From a bacterium D16-50 (GTDB lineage: Bacteria; Bacillota; Clostridia; Lachnospirales; Lachnospiraceae), in assembly GCA_003612485.1 (NCBI GenBank), contig RAZA01000028.1:1-59002 (forward strand): a stretch of 59,002 nt of DNA, given 5' to 3'. The notes below the pieces were generated by a model that had not been told where the DNA came from, did not search any database, and saw nothing but the letters and a program-made list of their open reading frames with translations. How positions within the stretch are numbered: position 1 is the first letter of the stretch; each line of letters starts with the position of its first letter. Below are positions 1 through 7,700 of this stretch, in pieces. The translations under genes were made by a program, and so were the position numbers.

Positions 1-190
1 CCACGGCAGGGTAGCCAAGCCCGGCAGGGATAAGCGCTGAAGGCATCTAAGCGCGAAGCCCTCCCCGAGAAAAGGTGTCCATGTGGCGACACGAGAGCCC
101 CCCCGGAGAGCACGGGGTAGATAGGTGCGGGGTGCAGGCGCGGCGACGCGCACAGCTGACGCACACTAATAGGGCGAGAGCTTAACCAGA
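1..190 (+). rRNA. 23S ribosomal RNA, 3' end (partial)
   Basis: The window opens inside a 23S rRNA gene. The conserved 3'-terminal block is visible, including the GACACGAGAG-like segment and the ending ACTAATAGG..GAGAGCTTAACC near 187. The 5' part lies outside the window. The following 100 bp contain no 5S rRNA sequence; they hold a GC-rich inverted repeat around 197-217 and then a terminator, so 5S must be elsewhere (before 23S or at another locus). The exact mature 3' end is uncertain by a few bases. Confidence 0.95.
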
Positions 191-293
191 GCAGGAGGCG
201 CGCATGCCGCGCGCCCGTGTCCAGACTGCTGTCTTGGCTGTACGGTGTTCGGTTCTGAGGGTACAAGTTTGTTTTTAAAAATTATTAAGATTG

Positions 294-322
294 AAAAAGA
301 GTAGTTTATCTACTCTTTTTTT
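294..322 (+). terminator. Rho-independent terminator of the rRNA operon
   Basis: AAAAAGAGTAG (294-304) pairs with CTACTCTTTTT (310-320) around a 5-nt loop and runs into a T tract. It closes the rRNA transcript 40 bp before the response regulator gene. Confidence 0.85.
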
Positions 323-362
323 CATGTAAAATAGATTGTACCATATTTGTCAGGGGGACGTA

Positions 363-1037
363 ATGATGAAGATTATGCTTGTGGAGGATAATGAAACAAT
401 TATATTAGGCTTGGAATACCTGCTCTCAAGAGAAGGTTATCAGGTGGTGACGGCCAAGGACAGAAAGCAGGCGCTTGCCGGACTGGAGCAGGGAGGTCTG
501 GACCTTGTGGTACTGGATGTAGCACTGCCGGACGGCAGCGGATTCGATGTATGCCGAGAGGTGAGAGAGCAGGGACATACGCCGGTGATCTTTCTGACGG
601 CTATGGATGAAGAAAGATATGTAGTTAAAGGTCTGGATATGGGGGCGGACGACTATATCGTAAAGCCCTTTAGAAATAGGGAGCTTGTTTCTCGGATCAA
701 GAGTGTCCTGCGCAGGAACGGAAAAGGCAGCACGGTGCTTCGCTGTGGGGAGATTTCGCTTGACACGGAGACAGGGCTTGTGCGCAAGGGCGACAAGAAT
801 ATTGTGCTGACAAAGCTGGAATATAAGATTTTATCCGTCATGATGCAGTATCCGGGCAGGCTTTTCACCAGAGATGAAATATTGGCGAATATTTGGGATA
901 TTTCCGGCAGTTTTGTAAATGACAATACCTTGTCGGTGACTATGAAGCGAATTCGGGAAAAGATTGAGGATACGGACGGAAGTATTATCAGGACAGTTCG
1001 GGGTATGGGATATCGTTTGGAGGCTGGGCGGCAATGA
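363..1037 (+). CDS. OmpR/PhoB-family response regulator
   Basis: Cytoplasmic DNA-binding response regulator of the two-component system encoded with the next gene. Residues 1-120 are a receiver domain: acidic pair in VEDN, phospho-acceptor Asp52 in VVLDVALPDG, and the conserved Lys in VKPF. The C-terminal half is a winged-helix trans_reg_C domain ending in TVRGMGYRL. The start is set at ATG 363 (or 366) because AGGGGGAC lies just upstream; an ATG at 336 has no ribosome binding site. Its stop overlaps the kinase ATG (ATGA at 1034), so the two are translationally coupled. The linked ABC genes suggest it controls an export or detoxification pump. No clear promoter is visible in the 40 bp after the rRNA terminator. 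Confidence 0.93.
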   Translation: MMKIMLVEDNETIILGLEYLLSREGYQVVTAKDRKQALAGLEQGGLDLVVLDVALPDGSGFDVCREVREQGHTPVIFLTAMDEERYVVKGLDMGADDYIVKPFRNRELVSRIKSVLRRNGKGSTVLRCGEISLDTETGLVRKGDKNIVLTKLEYKILSVMMQYPGRLFTRDEILANIWDISGSFVNDNTLSVTMKRIREKIEDTDGSIIRTVRGMGYRLEAGRQ

Positions 1038-2278
1038 CAAGTGTGGGAAAGCGTCTGAGGTGGAATCGAGAGCTGCATAGGCTAGTGATGTGGTTTGGCA
1101 TTGTTTTTGCGGTATGCATAGGGATTATGAACATAGGAATGGGGATCTATTTGGAGAAGCTGCGCAGTGAACATAAGGTGTTCTTGGCTGTGATATTTGA
1201 AAAAGTTTCTGCCACATATCCGGATGTGGACGAAGAGGAATTTGTCAAAGTTCTTTCCGGCCGAGTAAACGGAAGTCAGGGAGAAGAGATTCTGGCCCGC
1301 TATGGGGTGTTTCAGGAATACGGCAGGGAGTCGTTTTCCGTGTTGGAAAGGCAGGTTCGCAGCATGTCCGTATTTTCCAATATTCTGCTTTCTGTCTTTT
1401 TTTTGATCGTATCGGTATTTCTGCTGTTGTACCTGAAGAGGCGTCAGCTAAAAATCTACGGTCTGGAGACTTATATGGAAATGCTCTATCGGGAAGGATA
1501 CCTGCTGGACATTGAAGACAATAGTGATGATGAACTGAGCGGACTGAGGAATGAGATCTATAAGCTAACGGTCCTTCTGAAAGAACAAGCCGTTAGAGCG
1601 GCGGAACAGAAAAAGGCTCTGGCGGATTCCATGGCGGATATCTCTCATCAGCTCAAGACGCCACTCACGTCGATGACCGTGCTGATGGATAATCTGGCCG
1701 ATGATATTGATATGGATCCGGCCATCAGGCGCCACTTTATCACAGAGATTACCTATCAACTTACAAATATGTCATGGCTGGTATCTACTCTGCTGAAGAT
1801 ATCCCGTCTGGATGCCGGCGTTGTGGAGCTGGACAGAGAAAGTCTGGAAGTAGCCAGTCTGGTGGGGGAGGCGCTCCAGAAGGTGGAAGTGGCGGCGGAG
1901 TGGAATCAGGTATCCTTCGCATTAAAAATTCCTGAGGATGCAGTGCTTGTGGCCGATAGGAAGTGGACGGCGGAAGCTTTGGCGAATATCCTGAAAAATG
2001 CAGTAGAGCATAGTCCGAGAGACGCTGTGGTGGAGATCTCAGCCGAGGAGAATGATGTTTACACGGGTATCTTTGTGAGAGACCGGGGGAAGGGGATCGG
2101 GGAGGAGGAGCGAAAGAAGCTGTTCAACCGTTTTTATAGGGGAACTTCCGCCAGAGAAGACAGCGTGGGAATAGGACTTGCGCTGGCAAAGGAAATCATT
2201 GAAAAACAAAAGGGATATGTTTCCGTGGAATCCGAAAGGGATAAAGGGACTTGCTTTGCAGTCAAATTTTTGAAATAA
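1034..2278 (+). CDS. Membrane sensor histidine kinase
   Basis: Partner kinase of the preceding regulator. Two membrane segments (about residues 18-40 and 113-134) flank a roughly 70-residue extracytoplasmic loop. A linker, a HisKA domain with His205 in DISHQLKTPL, and a HATPase_c domain follow, with an N box (ANILKNAVEHS), a G1 box (VRDRGKGIG) and a later GIGLALAKEI. At 414 aa this is a normal length for a VanS/BceS-like kinase, although the loop is larger than in the loop-less intramembrane-sensing kinases. Start is ATG 1034, overlapping the regulator stop. Signal unknown; neighbours suggest a peptide or envelope stress. Confidence 0.92.
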   Translation: MTSVGKRLRWNRELHRLVMWFGIVFAVCIGIMNIGMGIYLEKLRSEHKVFLAVIFEKVSATYPDVDEEEFVKVLSGRVNGSQGEEILARYGVFQEYGRESFSVLERQVRSMSVFSNILLSVFFLIVSVFLLLYLKRRQLKIYGLETYMEMLYREGYLLDIEDNSDDELSGLRNEIYKLTVLLKEQAVRAAEQKKALADSMADISHQLKTPLTSMTVLMDNLADDIDMDPAIRRHFITEITYQLTNMSWLVSTLLKISRLDAGVVELDRESLEVASLVGEALQKVEVAAEWNQVSFALKIPEDAVLVADRKWTAEALANILKNAVEHSPRDAVVEISAEENDVYTGIFVRDRGKGIGEEERKKLFNRFYRGTSAREDSVGIGLALAKEIIEKQKGYVSVESERDKGTCFAVKFLK

Positions 2279-2287
2279 AATTCCTAA

Positions 2288-2320
2288 TGTCACCGAAATG
2301 TCATTTTCGTTTTTTATATT
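2288..2320 (+). promoter_or_regulatory. Candidate response-regulator direct repeat at the ABC operon promoter
   Basis: Two TGTCA copies (2288-2292 and 2299-2303) are spaced 11 bp apart, one helical turn. They lie where the -35 box should be relative to a TATATT at 2315-2320. Activators of the OmpR/PhoB family bind direct repeats with this spacing and replace a poor -35. The site lies between the kinase and the ABC ATPase genes. Assignment to the regulator at 363 is inference. Confidence 0.5.
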
Positions 2321-2426
2321 GGTAGAGTAAGCTGACGGCAGATTATTGGGAAGGATTATTGCCGGAGGGCAGGATAGTTGGATGTGACGAGGAGATATAA
2401 AAAAGGAAAGGCATGGTGATTGGAAA

Positions 2427-3137
2427 TTGAAAAACTATTATGGACAGACGGAAATTCTGAGAACGGAACATCTGTTAAAAAGATACGGCAAGGAGGCAAA
2501 TGAAATCATAGCAGTCAATGACGTTAGCTTCTCCGTGTCAAAGGGCGAATTTGTGGCGGTGGTGGGAAGCTCCGGCAGCGGAAAATCCACCTTGATGCAT
2601 ATGCTGGGAGGGGTGGATCGTCCTACCTTCGGCAAGGTGCTGATTGAGGGCAATGATATTTATGGGATGAGCGACGATAAGCTTGCCATTTTCCGCAGGC
2701 GTCAGGTGGGTCTGGTCTATCAGTTCTACAACCTGATTCCCGTGCTTACAGTGGAGGAGAATCTCACGCTGCCCTGCGAGCTGGACGGCAGAACGCCAAA
2801 GAAGGAGGTCGTGAGGGAGCTGGCAGAGATGCTGGGGCTGGAGAAGCGGCTGGGCGCCCTGCCCAATGAGCTTTCCGGCGGACAGCAGCAGAGAGTGGCC
2901 ATCGGCAGGGCCTTAATCACCAGACCGGCCATTCTGCTGGCGGACGAACCTACGGGCAATCTGGATACCCGGTCGGGAAACGAGATCATGGAGCTGATGA
3001 AAGAGTCAAACCGTAGGTATAAACAGACGGTAATCATGATCACCCACAATCTGGAGCTGGCCAAGCAGGCTGACAGGGTGCTGACCATTGAGGACGGCAG
3101 GGTGTTTGACGGGCAGACGGGGGAGGGAAGGGCATGA
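2427..3137 (+). CDS. ABC transporter ATP-binding protein (LolD/MacB/BceA type)
   Basis: 236-aa cytoplasmic ATPase that energises the following FtsX-type permease. Walker A GSSGSGKS is at residues 47-54, the Q loop at VYQFYNL, the signature LSGGQQQR at 149-156, Walker B ILLADEPTGNLD at 169-180, and the H loop at MITHN. No in-frame ATG exists upstream, so the start is read as TTG 2427; a GGAAAGG at 2405-2411 is somewhat distant. An out-of-frame five-codon ATG ORF (2413-2430) overlaps the TTG. The stop overlaps the permease ATG by 4 bp. Substrate unknown; antimicrobial peptide or lipid export is typical for this architecture. Confidence 0.92.
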   Translation: MKNYYGQTEILRTEHLLKRYGKEANEIIAVNDVSFSVSKGEFVAVVGSSGSGKSTLMHMLGGVDRPTFGKVLIEGNDIYGMSDDKLAIFRRRQVGLVYQFYNLIPVLTVEENLTLPCELDGRTPKKEVVRELAEMLGLEKRLGALPNELSGGQQQRVAIGRALITRPAILLADEPTGNLDTRSGNEIMELMKESNRRYKQTVIMITHNLELAKQADRVLTIEDGRVFDGQTGEGRA

Positions 3138-5716
3138 ATGTATTGAAGAGATGCTGCTACCGCTCCATGAGGGAGAACCGAAAGAGAACCTCAGTGACCA
3201 TTATAGGAATTGTACTTGCCACGGCGCTGATAACAGGAGTGGCCTGCATGGCGGTGAGCTTCCGGGCAAGTCTGATCCTATATGAGAAGCTTGAAAACGG
3301 AGACTACCATTACGGTTTCATGGGAGTGGCGCCGGAGAATCTGAAATATTTTGAAAATAATGAGCAGATTGAAAGGTTCGGGGTGGTGGAGGAGCTTGGA
3401 TATGCCGTGCTGGAGGGCAGCCACAATCCGGATAAGCCCTATGTCTTTGTCTGCGGCATAGATGAGATGTCTCAGGAGACCCTTTCTCTGCAGCTGGTGC
3501 AAGGGCGTATGCCGGAGAATGACAGGGAGCTGGTTATCGGCAGGCATATACGAAGCAACGGACTTGTGGACTTAAAGGTGGGGGATGAACTGACGCTCTC
3601 CATGGGGAACCGTATCTCAGAGGGACATAGACTGACGCAGGAGAGTCCCTATTTATATGAAGAAGAGACACTGGAGACTGATTTTGAAAGAACCTTTACG
3701 GTGGTGGGCATTATTGAGCGTCCGATAAGGGATGTGGAGCCCTTTACTGCGCCGGGCTATTCTGTTTTTACCCGGATGGGGGATCCGGCGGAGGCCGGAA
3801 TACTGAATGTGTACGCAACCTATACGGATTCTGGCCTGAAGCAGAGGGAGCAGGTCACGGCGGGGATATTGGGCGTATCGGAAGAACTCTACAGAAGGTA
3901 TTACGGCTTCCATGGAGGCTTGGGCACATATACGGAACAGGAGGAGGAACAGATCAGGCACATCGCCTGGAAGGTGACAGAGAACTATTGGGTGCTGAAG
4001 TGGGAACTTATGATCTTTTCCTCCGGAGCTATGAACATGCTCTATGGCATGTCGGTGATAGCTGTATCGATCATTATTGTCACCAGCGTCTTCTGCATAC
4101 ACAATAGCTTTGTGATTTCCCTGACTGAGAAAATGAAGCTTTACGGCAGACTTGCCTCGGTGGGAACCACTGCCGGACAGCAGAGACGGATCGTATATTA
4201 TGAGGCGGCCTTTTTGGGGGGTATCGGTATCCCTCTTGGGATTTTGTCCGGCATAGGGGCAACGGCTGTGCTGGTGAGGGCCGTGGGAGGGCTTGTGGAG
4301 GATGCGCTGGGCTTCTCGCTGGTGTTCGCCATGTCTTTTCCGGCCATCGCTTTGTCAGTGGTTCTTTCGAGTATCACGGTATTTTTTTCCTCCTTCCAGT
4401 CTGCCAGAAAGGCCGCCAGAATCTCTCCTATCAGCGCCATACGGGCCAATGACACGGTTCGCATCAGGAGAAGGGAGCTGAGATGTCCCAAGGCAATAGG
4501 GAGAGTGTTTGGGATCGGAGGACGAATCGCCTACAAGAACCTGCGCCGGGCCAGAGTGAAATACCGCACTACGGTTGTCTCCATCGTGGTCAGCGTTGCA
4601 GTCTTTATCGGTATGAGTACTTTTGTGGAGCTGATCTTTGACATCAACGGTGTCTATAATAATGACAGCATGCCCTACCAGATGCAGGTGTACTTATATG
4701 ACTATGAAAGTGCAGTTAGGATAGCTTCGCTGGACGGGGTGCAGGAGGCCGAAATCGTCAGGCCGGGTATTCTCATGGTCGATGGAGGGGAGACTCCTTT
4801 TACCAAAGAGTATGAGGAAAAGCATAAACCGGAAGCTACGGAAACCATACAAATAAGAGCGCTGGGAGAGGAGGCCTATGCCCGTTTCTGCAAAAAGGTG
4901 GGTGTGACCGTGGAAGAGGCTCGGGACAAGGCCATTGTGATAGCGGACTATGTGGTACAATACAAAATAGACGGCGTAACCTATGTGGACGAGTGTAAGA
5001 TTGCAGAGTTCCATAAAGGGGATGTGATCATCGGCGCGGGAGCGGACGAGGGGCTTGAGGTGGAGGTTTTGACCCAGACCAGTGAAAAGCCCATGTATCT
5101 GAGCAATGGAAGATATAATAAGATAGTCCTCGTTGTCAGCAACGAATGGTATGACAGCCAGAACATCTCAAAATTTGACAATGTGGAAATCTATATCAAA
5201 TGCGAGGACTCGGACGCTCTGGAGACGGCCATCCGCAACGATATACAGCTCGGGGACTGTACCGTGACCAATTATGACGCAGTCTATAGGGCAAATAGGA
5301 GCATGTATCTTGTGGTGGCTATTTTTCTCTACGGCTTCATCACAGTGGTGGCGCTGATCGGCATCACAAACATCTTCAACACCATCACCACCAACATGGA
5401 GCTGCGTGCCCCTGAATTCGCCATGCTTAGATCGGTGGGGATGACGGGGAAGGAATTCCGGCGGATGATCTGGCTGGAGGGGATGTTCTACGGAGGCAAG
5501 GCGCTGATCATTGCAATCCCTCTGGGCGTGGTGATTTCCTACTGCTTTCATATGGCCATGTCGAAGGGCGTGGTGCTGGACTTTTGCTTTCCCTTTGAGG
5601 CGATTCTGACAGCCTTGGCCGCGGTGTCGGCATTGCTGTTTAGCATCATGCATTATTCCATGGGGAAAGTCAATAGGAAGAACATCATTGAGACCATCCA
5701 GAATGAAAATATATAA
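3134..5716 (+). CDS. FtsX-type ABC transporter permease (8 TM)
   Basis: Integral membrane subunit, 860 aa, working with the ATPase just upstream. It has a duplicated FtsX/DUF214 plan: TM1 near residues 20-42, a large outer domain to about 285, and three TM segments to about 430. This is followed by a second TM near 475, a second outer domain, and three TM segments at the C-terminus. Eight TMs with two large outer domains differ from the ten-TM BceB permeases, so it is better described as a MacB/LolC-like Clostridial transporter. The final half contains the FtsX hallmark ELRAPEFAMLRSVGMT. Its role is probably export or removal of a membrane-active compound; this is inference from family and from the linked sensor genes. 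Confidence 0.9.
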   Translation: MNVLKRCCYRSMRENRKRTSVTIIGIVLATALITGVACMAVSFRASLILYEKLENGDYHYGFMGVAPENLKYFENNEQIERFGVVEELGYAVLEGSHNPDKPYVFVCGIDEMSQETLSLQLVQGRMPENDRELVIGRHIRSNGLVDLKVGDELTLSMGNRISEGHRLTQESPYLYEEETLETDFERTFTVVGIIERPIRDVEPFTAPGYSVFTRMGDPAEAGILNVYATYTDSGLKQREQVTAGILGVSEELYRRYYGFHGGLGTYTEQEEEQIRHIAWKVTENYWVLKWELMIFSSGAMNMLYGMSVIAVSIIIVTSVFCIHNSFVISLTEKMKLYGRLASVGTTAGQQRRIVYYEAAFLGGIGIPLGILSGIGATAVLVRAVGGLVEDALGFSLVFAMSFPAIALSVVLSSITVFFSSFQSARKAARISPISAIRANDTVRIRRRELRCPKAIGRVFGIGGRIAYKNLRRARVKYRTTVVSIVVSVAVFIGMSTFVELIFDINGVYNNDSMPYQMQVYLYDYESAVRIASLDGVQEAEIVRPGILMVDGGETPFTKEYEEKHKPEATETIQIRALGEEAYARFCKKVGVTVEEARDKAIVIADYVVQYKIDGVTYVDECKIAEFHKGDVIIGAGADEGLEVEVLTQTSEKPMYLSNGRYNKIVLVVSNEWYDSQNISKFDNVEIYIKCEDSDALETAIRNDIQLGDCTVTNYDAVYRANRSMYLVVAIFLYGFITVVALIGITNIFNTITTNMELRAPEFAMLRSVGMTGKEFRRMIWLEGMFYGGKALIIAIPLGVVISYCFHMAMSKGVVLDFCFPFEAILTALAAVSALLFSIMHYSMGKVNRKNIIETIQNENI

Positions 5717-5724
5717 AATAATGG

Positions 5725-5753
5725 TTCCATTTTTCTGTCAAGTATGATAAAAT
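5725..5753 (+). promoter_or_regulatory. Putative sigma-A promoter of cheV (extended -10)
   Basis: TTCCAT (5725-5730), a 17-bp spacer and TAAAAT (5748-5753) preceded by TG at 5745-5746 form an extended -10 promoter. A GC-rich inverted repeat (GGGGC..GCCCC, about 5762-5784) follows in the leader. Confidence 0.5.
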
Positions 5754-5851
5754 AGCTAAAGGGGGCGTGGCCGAAGCCTGCCCCAAATGCTATGAACGGG
5801 GAAGCTGCTTCCGTTGGGAAGGTCTCCGGACGGGAAAGGTTAGGATGAGGT

Positions 5852-6769
5852 ATGGAGAACGACAATAGGATACTGCTGGAGAACGGCACCAATGAATTGA
5901 TGATTCTGGAATTTACTCTGGGCAATAATCATTATGGCATCAATGTGGCGAAGATCAGGACGATCATGAAGTATGAGCCGGTGACCCCTATTCCCAATGC
6001 CCATCCCAGCATTGAGGGTGTTTTTATGCCCCGCGACACTATGATCACGGCCATTGACTTAAAGAACTGTCTGGGCCGGGGCGAGATGGAGTCAAAGGGA
6101 CTGTTCATCATCACGAACTTCAACAAGCTGGACATAGCGTTCCATGTAGACAATGTGCTGGGCATCCATACGGTTTCCTGGGAGGACATCATTAAGCCCG
6201 ATGTCACCATTTCCTCTGCAGAGGAAGGTGTGGCCATAGGTATTGTGAAAAAAGATGAAAGACTTGTAATTATACTTGACTTTGAGAAGATTGTCACGGA
6301 TATCAATCCTGAGACGGGCTTGAAGGTTTCCGATATCAGCGATCTGGGAGAGAGGAAGAGGAGCAGCGTGCCCATTCTGGTGGCGGAGGATTCTCCTCTG
6401 CTGAACAAGCTGATCGTAGAGTGCCTGAGGAAAGCGGGCTATGAGAATCTGACCCACACGGAGAACGGCCGGCAGGCTTATGACATCATCACCAGCTGCA
6501 AGTCCCATGGCACGCTGCACGATAGGGTACAGGTGATCATATCGGATATAGAGATGCCTGAGATGGACGGACATAGGCTCACGAAGCTGGTGAAGACGGA
6601 CGAGGCCACCGCACATATCCCCGTGATTCTTTTCTCGTCTCTGGTGAATGATGAAATGAGGAGAAAAGGAGAGGCGCTGGGTGCGGACGCACAGCTGTCA
6701 AAACCTGAGATAGGCAATCTGGTGAAGATTATTGATCAGCTGGTGGCAGAGAGAGGGCTGGGAATGTAG
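5852..6769 (+). CDS. cheV: Chemotaxis protein CheV (CheW-receiver fusion)
   Basis: Coupling protein that links chemoreceptors to the CheA kinase and is itself tuned by phosphorylation. Residues 1-160 form a CheW-like domain (EFTLGNNHYGINVAKI is typical); residues 172-305 are a receiver domain with acidic residues in VAEDSP, phospho-acceptor Asp232 in IISDIEMPEMDG and Lys in LSKPE. At 305 aa the length is as usual for CheV. Start ATG 5852 has TAGGATGAGG upstream. It is monocistronic, bounded by its own promoter and a strong terminator, and lies about 11 kb before the flagellar operon. It is the only CheW-type protein in this window; CheA must be encoded elsewhere. Confidence 0.95.
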   Translation: MENDNRILLENGTNELMILEFTLGNNHYGINVAKIRTIMKYEPVTPIPNAHPSIEGVFMPRDTMITAIDLKNCLGRGEMESKGLFIITNFNKLDIAFHVDNVLGIHTVSWEDIIKPDVTISSAEEGVAIGIVKKDERLVIILDFEKIVTDINPETGLKVSDISDLGERKRSSVPILVAEDSPLLNKLIVECLRKAGYENLTHTENGRQAYDIITSCKSHGTLHDRVQVIISDIEMPEMDGHRLTKLVKTDEATAHIPVILFSSLVNDEMRRKGEALGADAQLSKPEIGNLVKIIDQLVAERGLGM

Positions 6770-6775
6770 GATCAG

Positions 6776-6802
6776 AAAAGCCGGGAGGGTTCCCGGCTTT
6801 TT
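6776..6802 (+). terminator. Rho-independent terminator after cheV
   Basis: AAAAGCCGGGA pairs with TCCCGGCTTTTT around a 4-nt loop, followed by T residues. Confidence 0.9.
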
Positions 6803-6812
6803 CTAGTATAAC

Positions 6813-7649
6813 ATGGAAATTGGGATCGTGGGTAAAATGAATAAGGCAGATCTGATCGAAAAACTGAATCAGTCCGACATGGTTCTGGTAGGGCTTGGAG
6901 AGGAATTTGACGATAGGGAGCGGTTTGGGCACGAACCGGCCTATAGGGATGTGTGCGAGTGCCTGAAGGAGGAAGGGCTTCTCTGGATGCTGCCCCTATG
7001 GAACGACATTTTTTCCCGTAGGATGGGAACGGACCGTCTGGAGGAGGGGCTGCAAAGACTCCTTCTTCTGTTGGAGAATAAGAATTATTTCGTGGTATCC
7101 GTCTCCACCGCCGGCAGGATTGCCTGCGGCGGATGGAGGGCAGGACGGCTGGTGATGCCCTGCGGCACCGGGCTGAAAAAGCAGTGCGCTCAGGGCTGCA
7201 GGGACGTGCTGGAGGAAGTGACGGAAGCAGAGCACAATCGCCTGAGTGAAATATTGGAAGAAGCGGAAAGGGGTTTTTCTCTTCAGGGTATATGCAGACC
7301 CGGTGGGAAGGGGGAAGCCCTGCTTGGGGTATGTCCCAAATGCGGCGCTCCTTTTATTCTCAACAATATATATGCGGAAAATTACAACGAGGACGGTTAT
7401 CTGGATCAGTGGCGTTTGTATACGAAATGGCTGCAGGGAACGCTGAACCGAAGGCTGTTTGTGCTGGAGCTTGGCGTAGGGATGGATTTTCCGTCGGTGG
7501 TCAGATGGCCTTTTGAAAAGGCGGTCTTTTTCAATCAGAAGGCCTTTCTGTGCAGGGTAAACGGGAGACTGCATCAGCTGACGGAAGAACTGGCCGGAAA
7601 AGGCTGCGGAATTTCCCAGAATGCGATTGAATGGTTGGGGCAATTATGA
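6813..7649 (+). CDS. Degenerate Sir2-like domain protein
   Basis: 278-aa soluble protein that I read as a divergent SIR2-family fold. The N-terminus SDMVLVGLGEEFDD matches the nucleotide-binding start of Clostridial Sir2-like proteins. NYFVVSVSTAGRI takes the place of the TTNxD segment, a single CPKCGAPF replaces the usual zinc pairs, and the C-terminus LFVLELGVGMDFPSVVRWPFE resembles the final Rossmann strand. The Asn/Asp/His catalytic signature of true deacylases is not present, so NAD-dependent deacylation is doubtful. Start could be ATG 6813 or ATG 6837; neither has a strong ribosome binding site. The next gene follows about 50 bp downstream. Function unknown. Confidence 0.7.
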   Translation: MEIGIVGKMNKADLIEKLNQSDMVLVGLGEEFDDRERFGHEPAYRDVCECLKEEGLLWMLPLWNDIFSRRMGTDRLEEGLQRLLLLLENKNYFVVSVSTAGRIACGGWRAGRLVMPCGTGLKKQCAQGCRDVLEEVTEAEHNRLSEILEEAERGFSLQGICRPGGKGEALLGVCPKCGAPFILNNIYAENYNEDGYLDQWRLYTKWLQGTLNRRLFVLELGVGMDFPSVVRWPFEKAVFFNQKAFLCRVNGRLHQLTEELAGKGCGISQNAIEWLGQL

Positions 7650-7700
7650 TAAACTATGTATGCCATATATGGGCAGCATAAAGAAAGCAGAGGAAGTAAT

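Noticed and set aside
187..293. 5S rRNA after 23S
   Set aside because: About 100 bp with none of the conserved 5S words and too short for a full gene.
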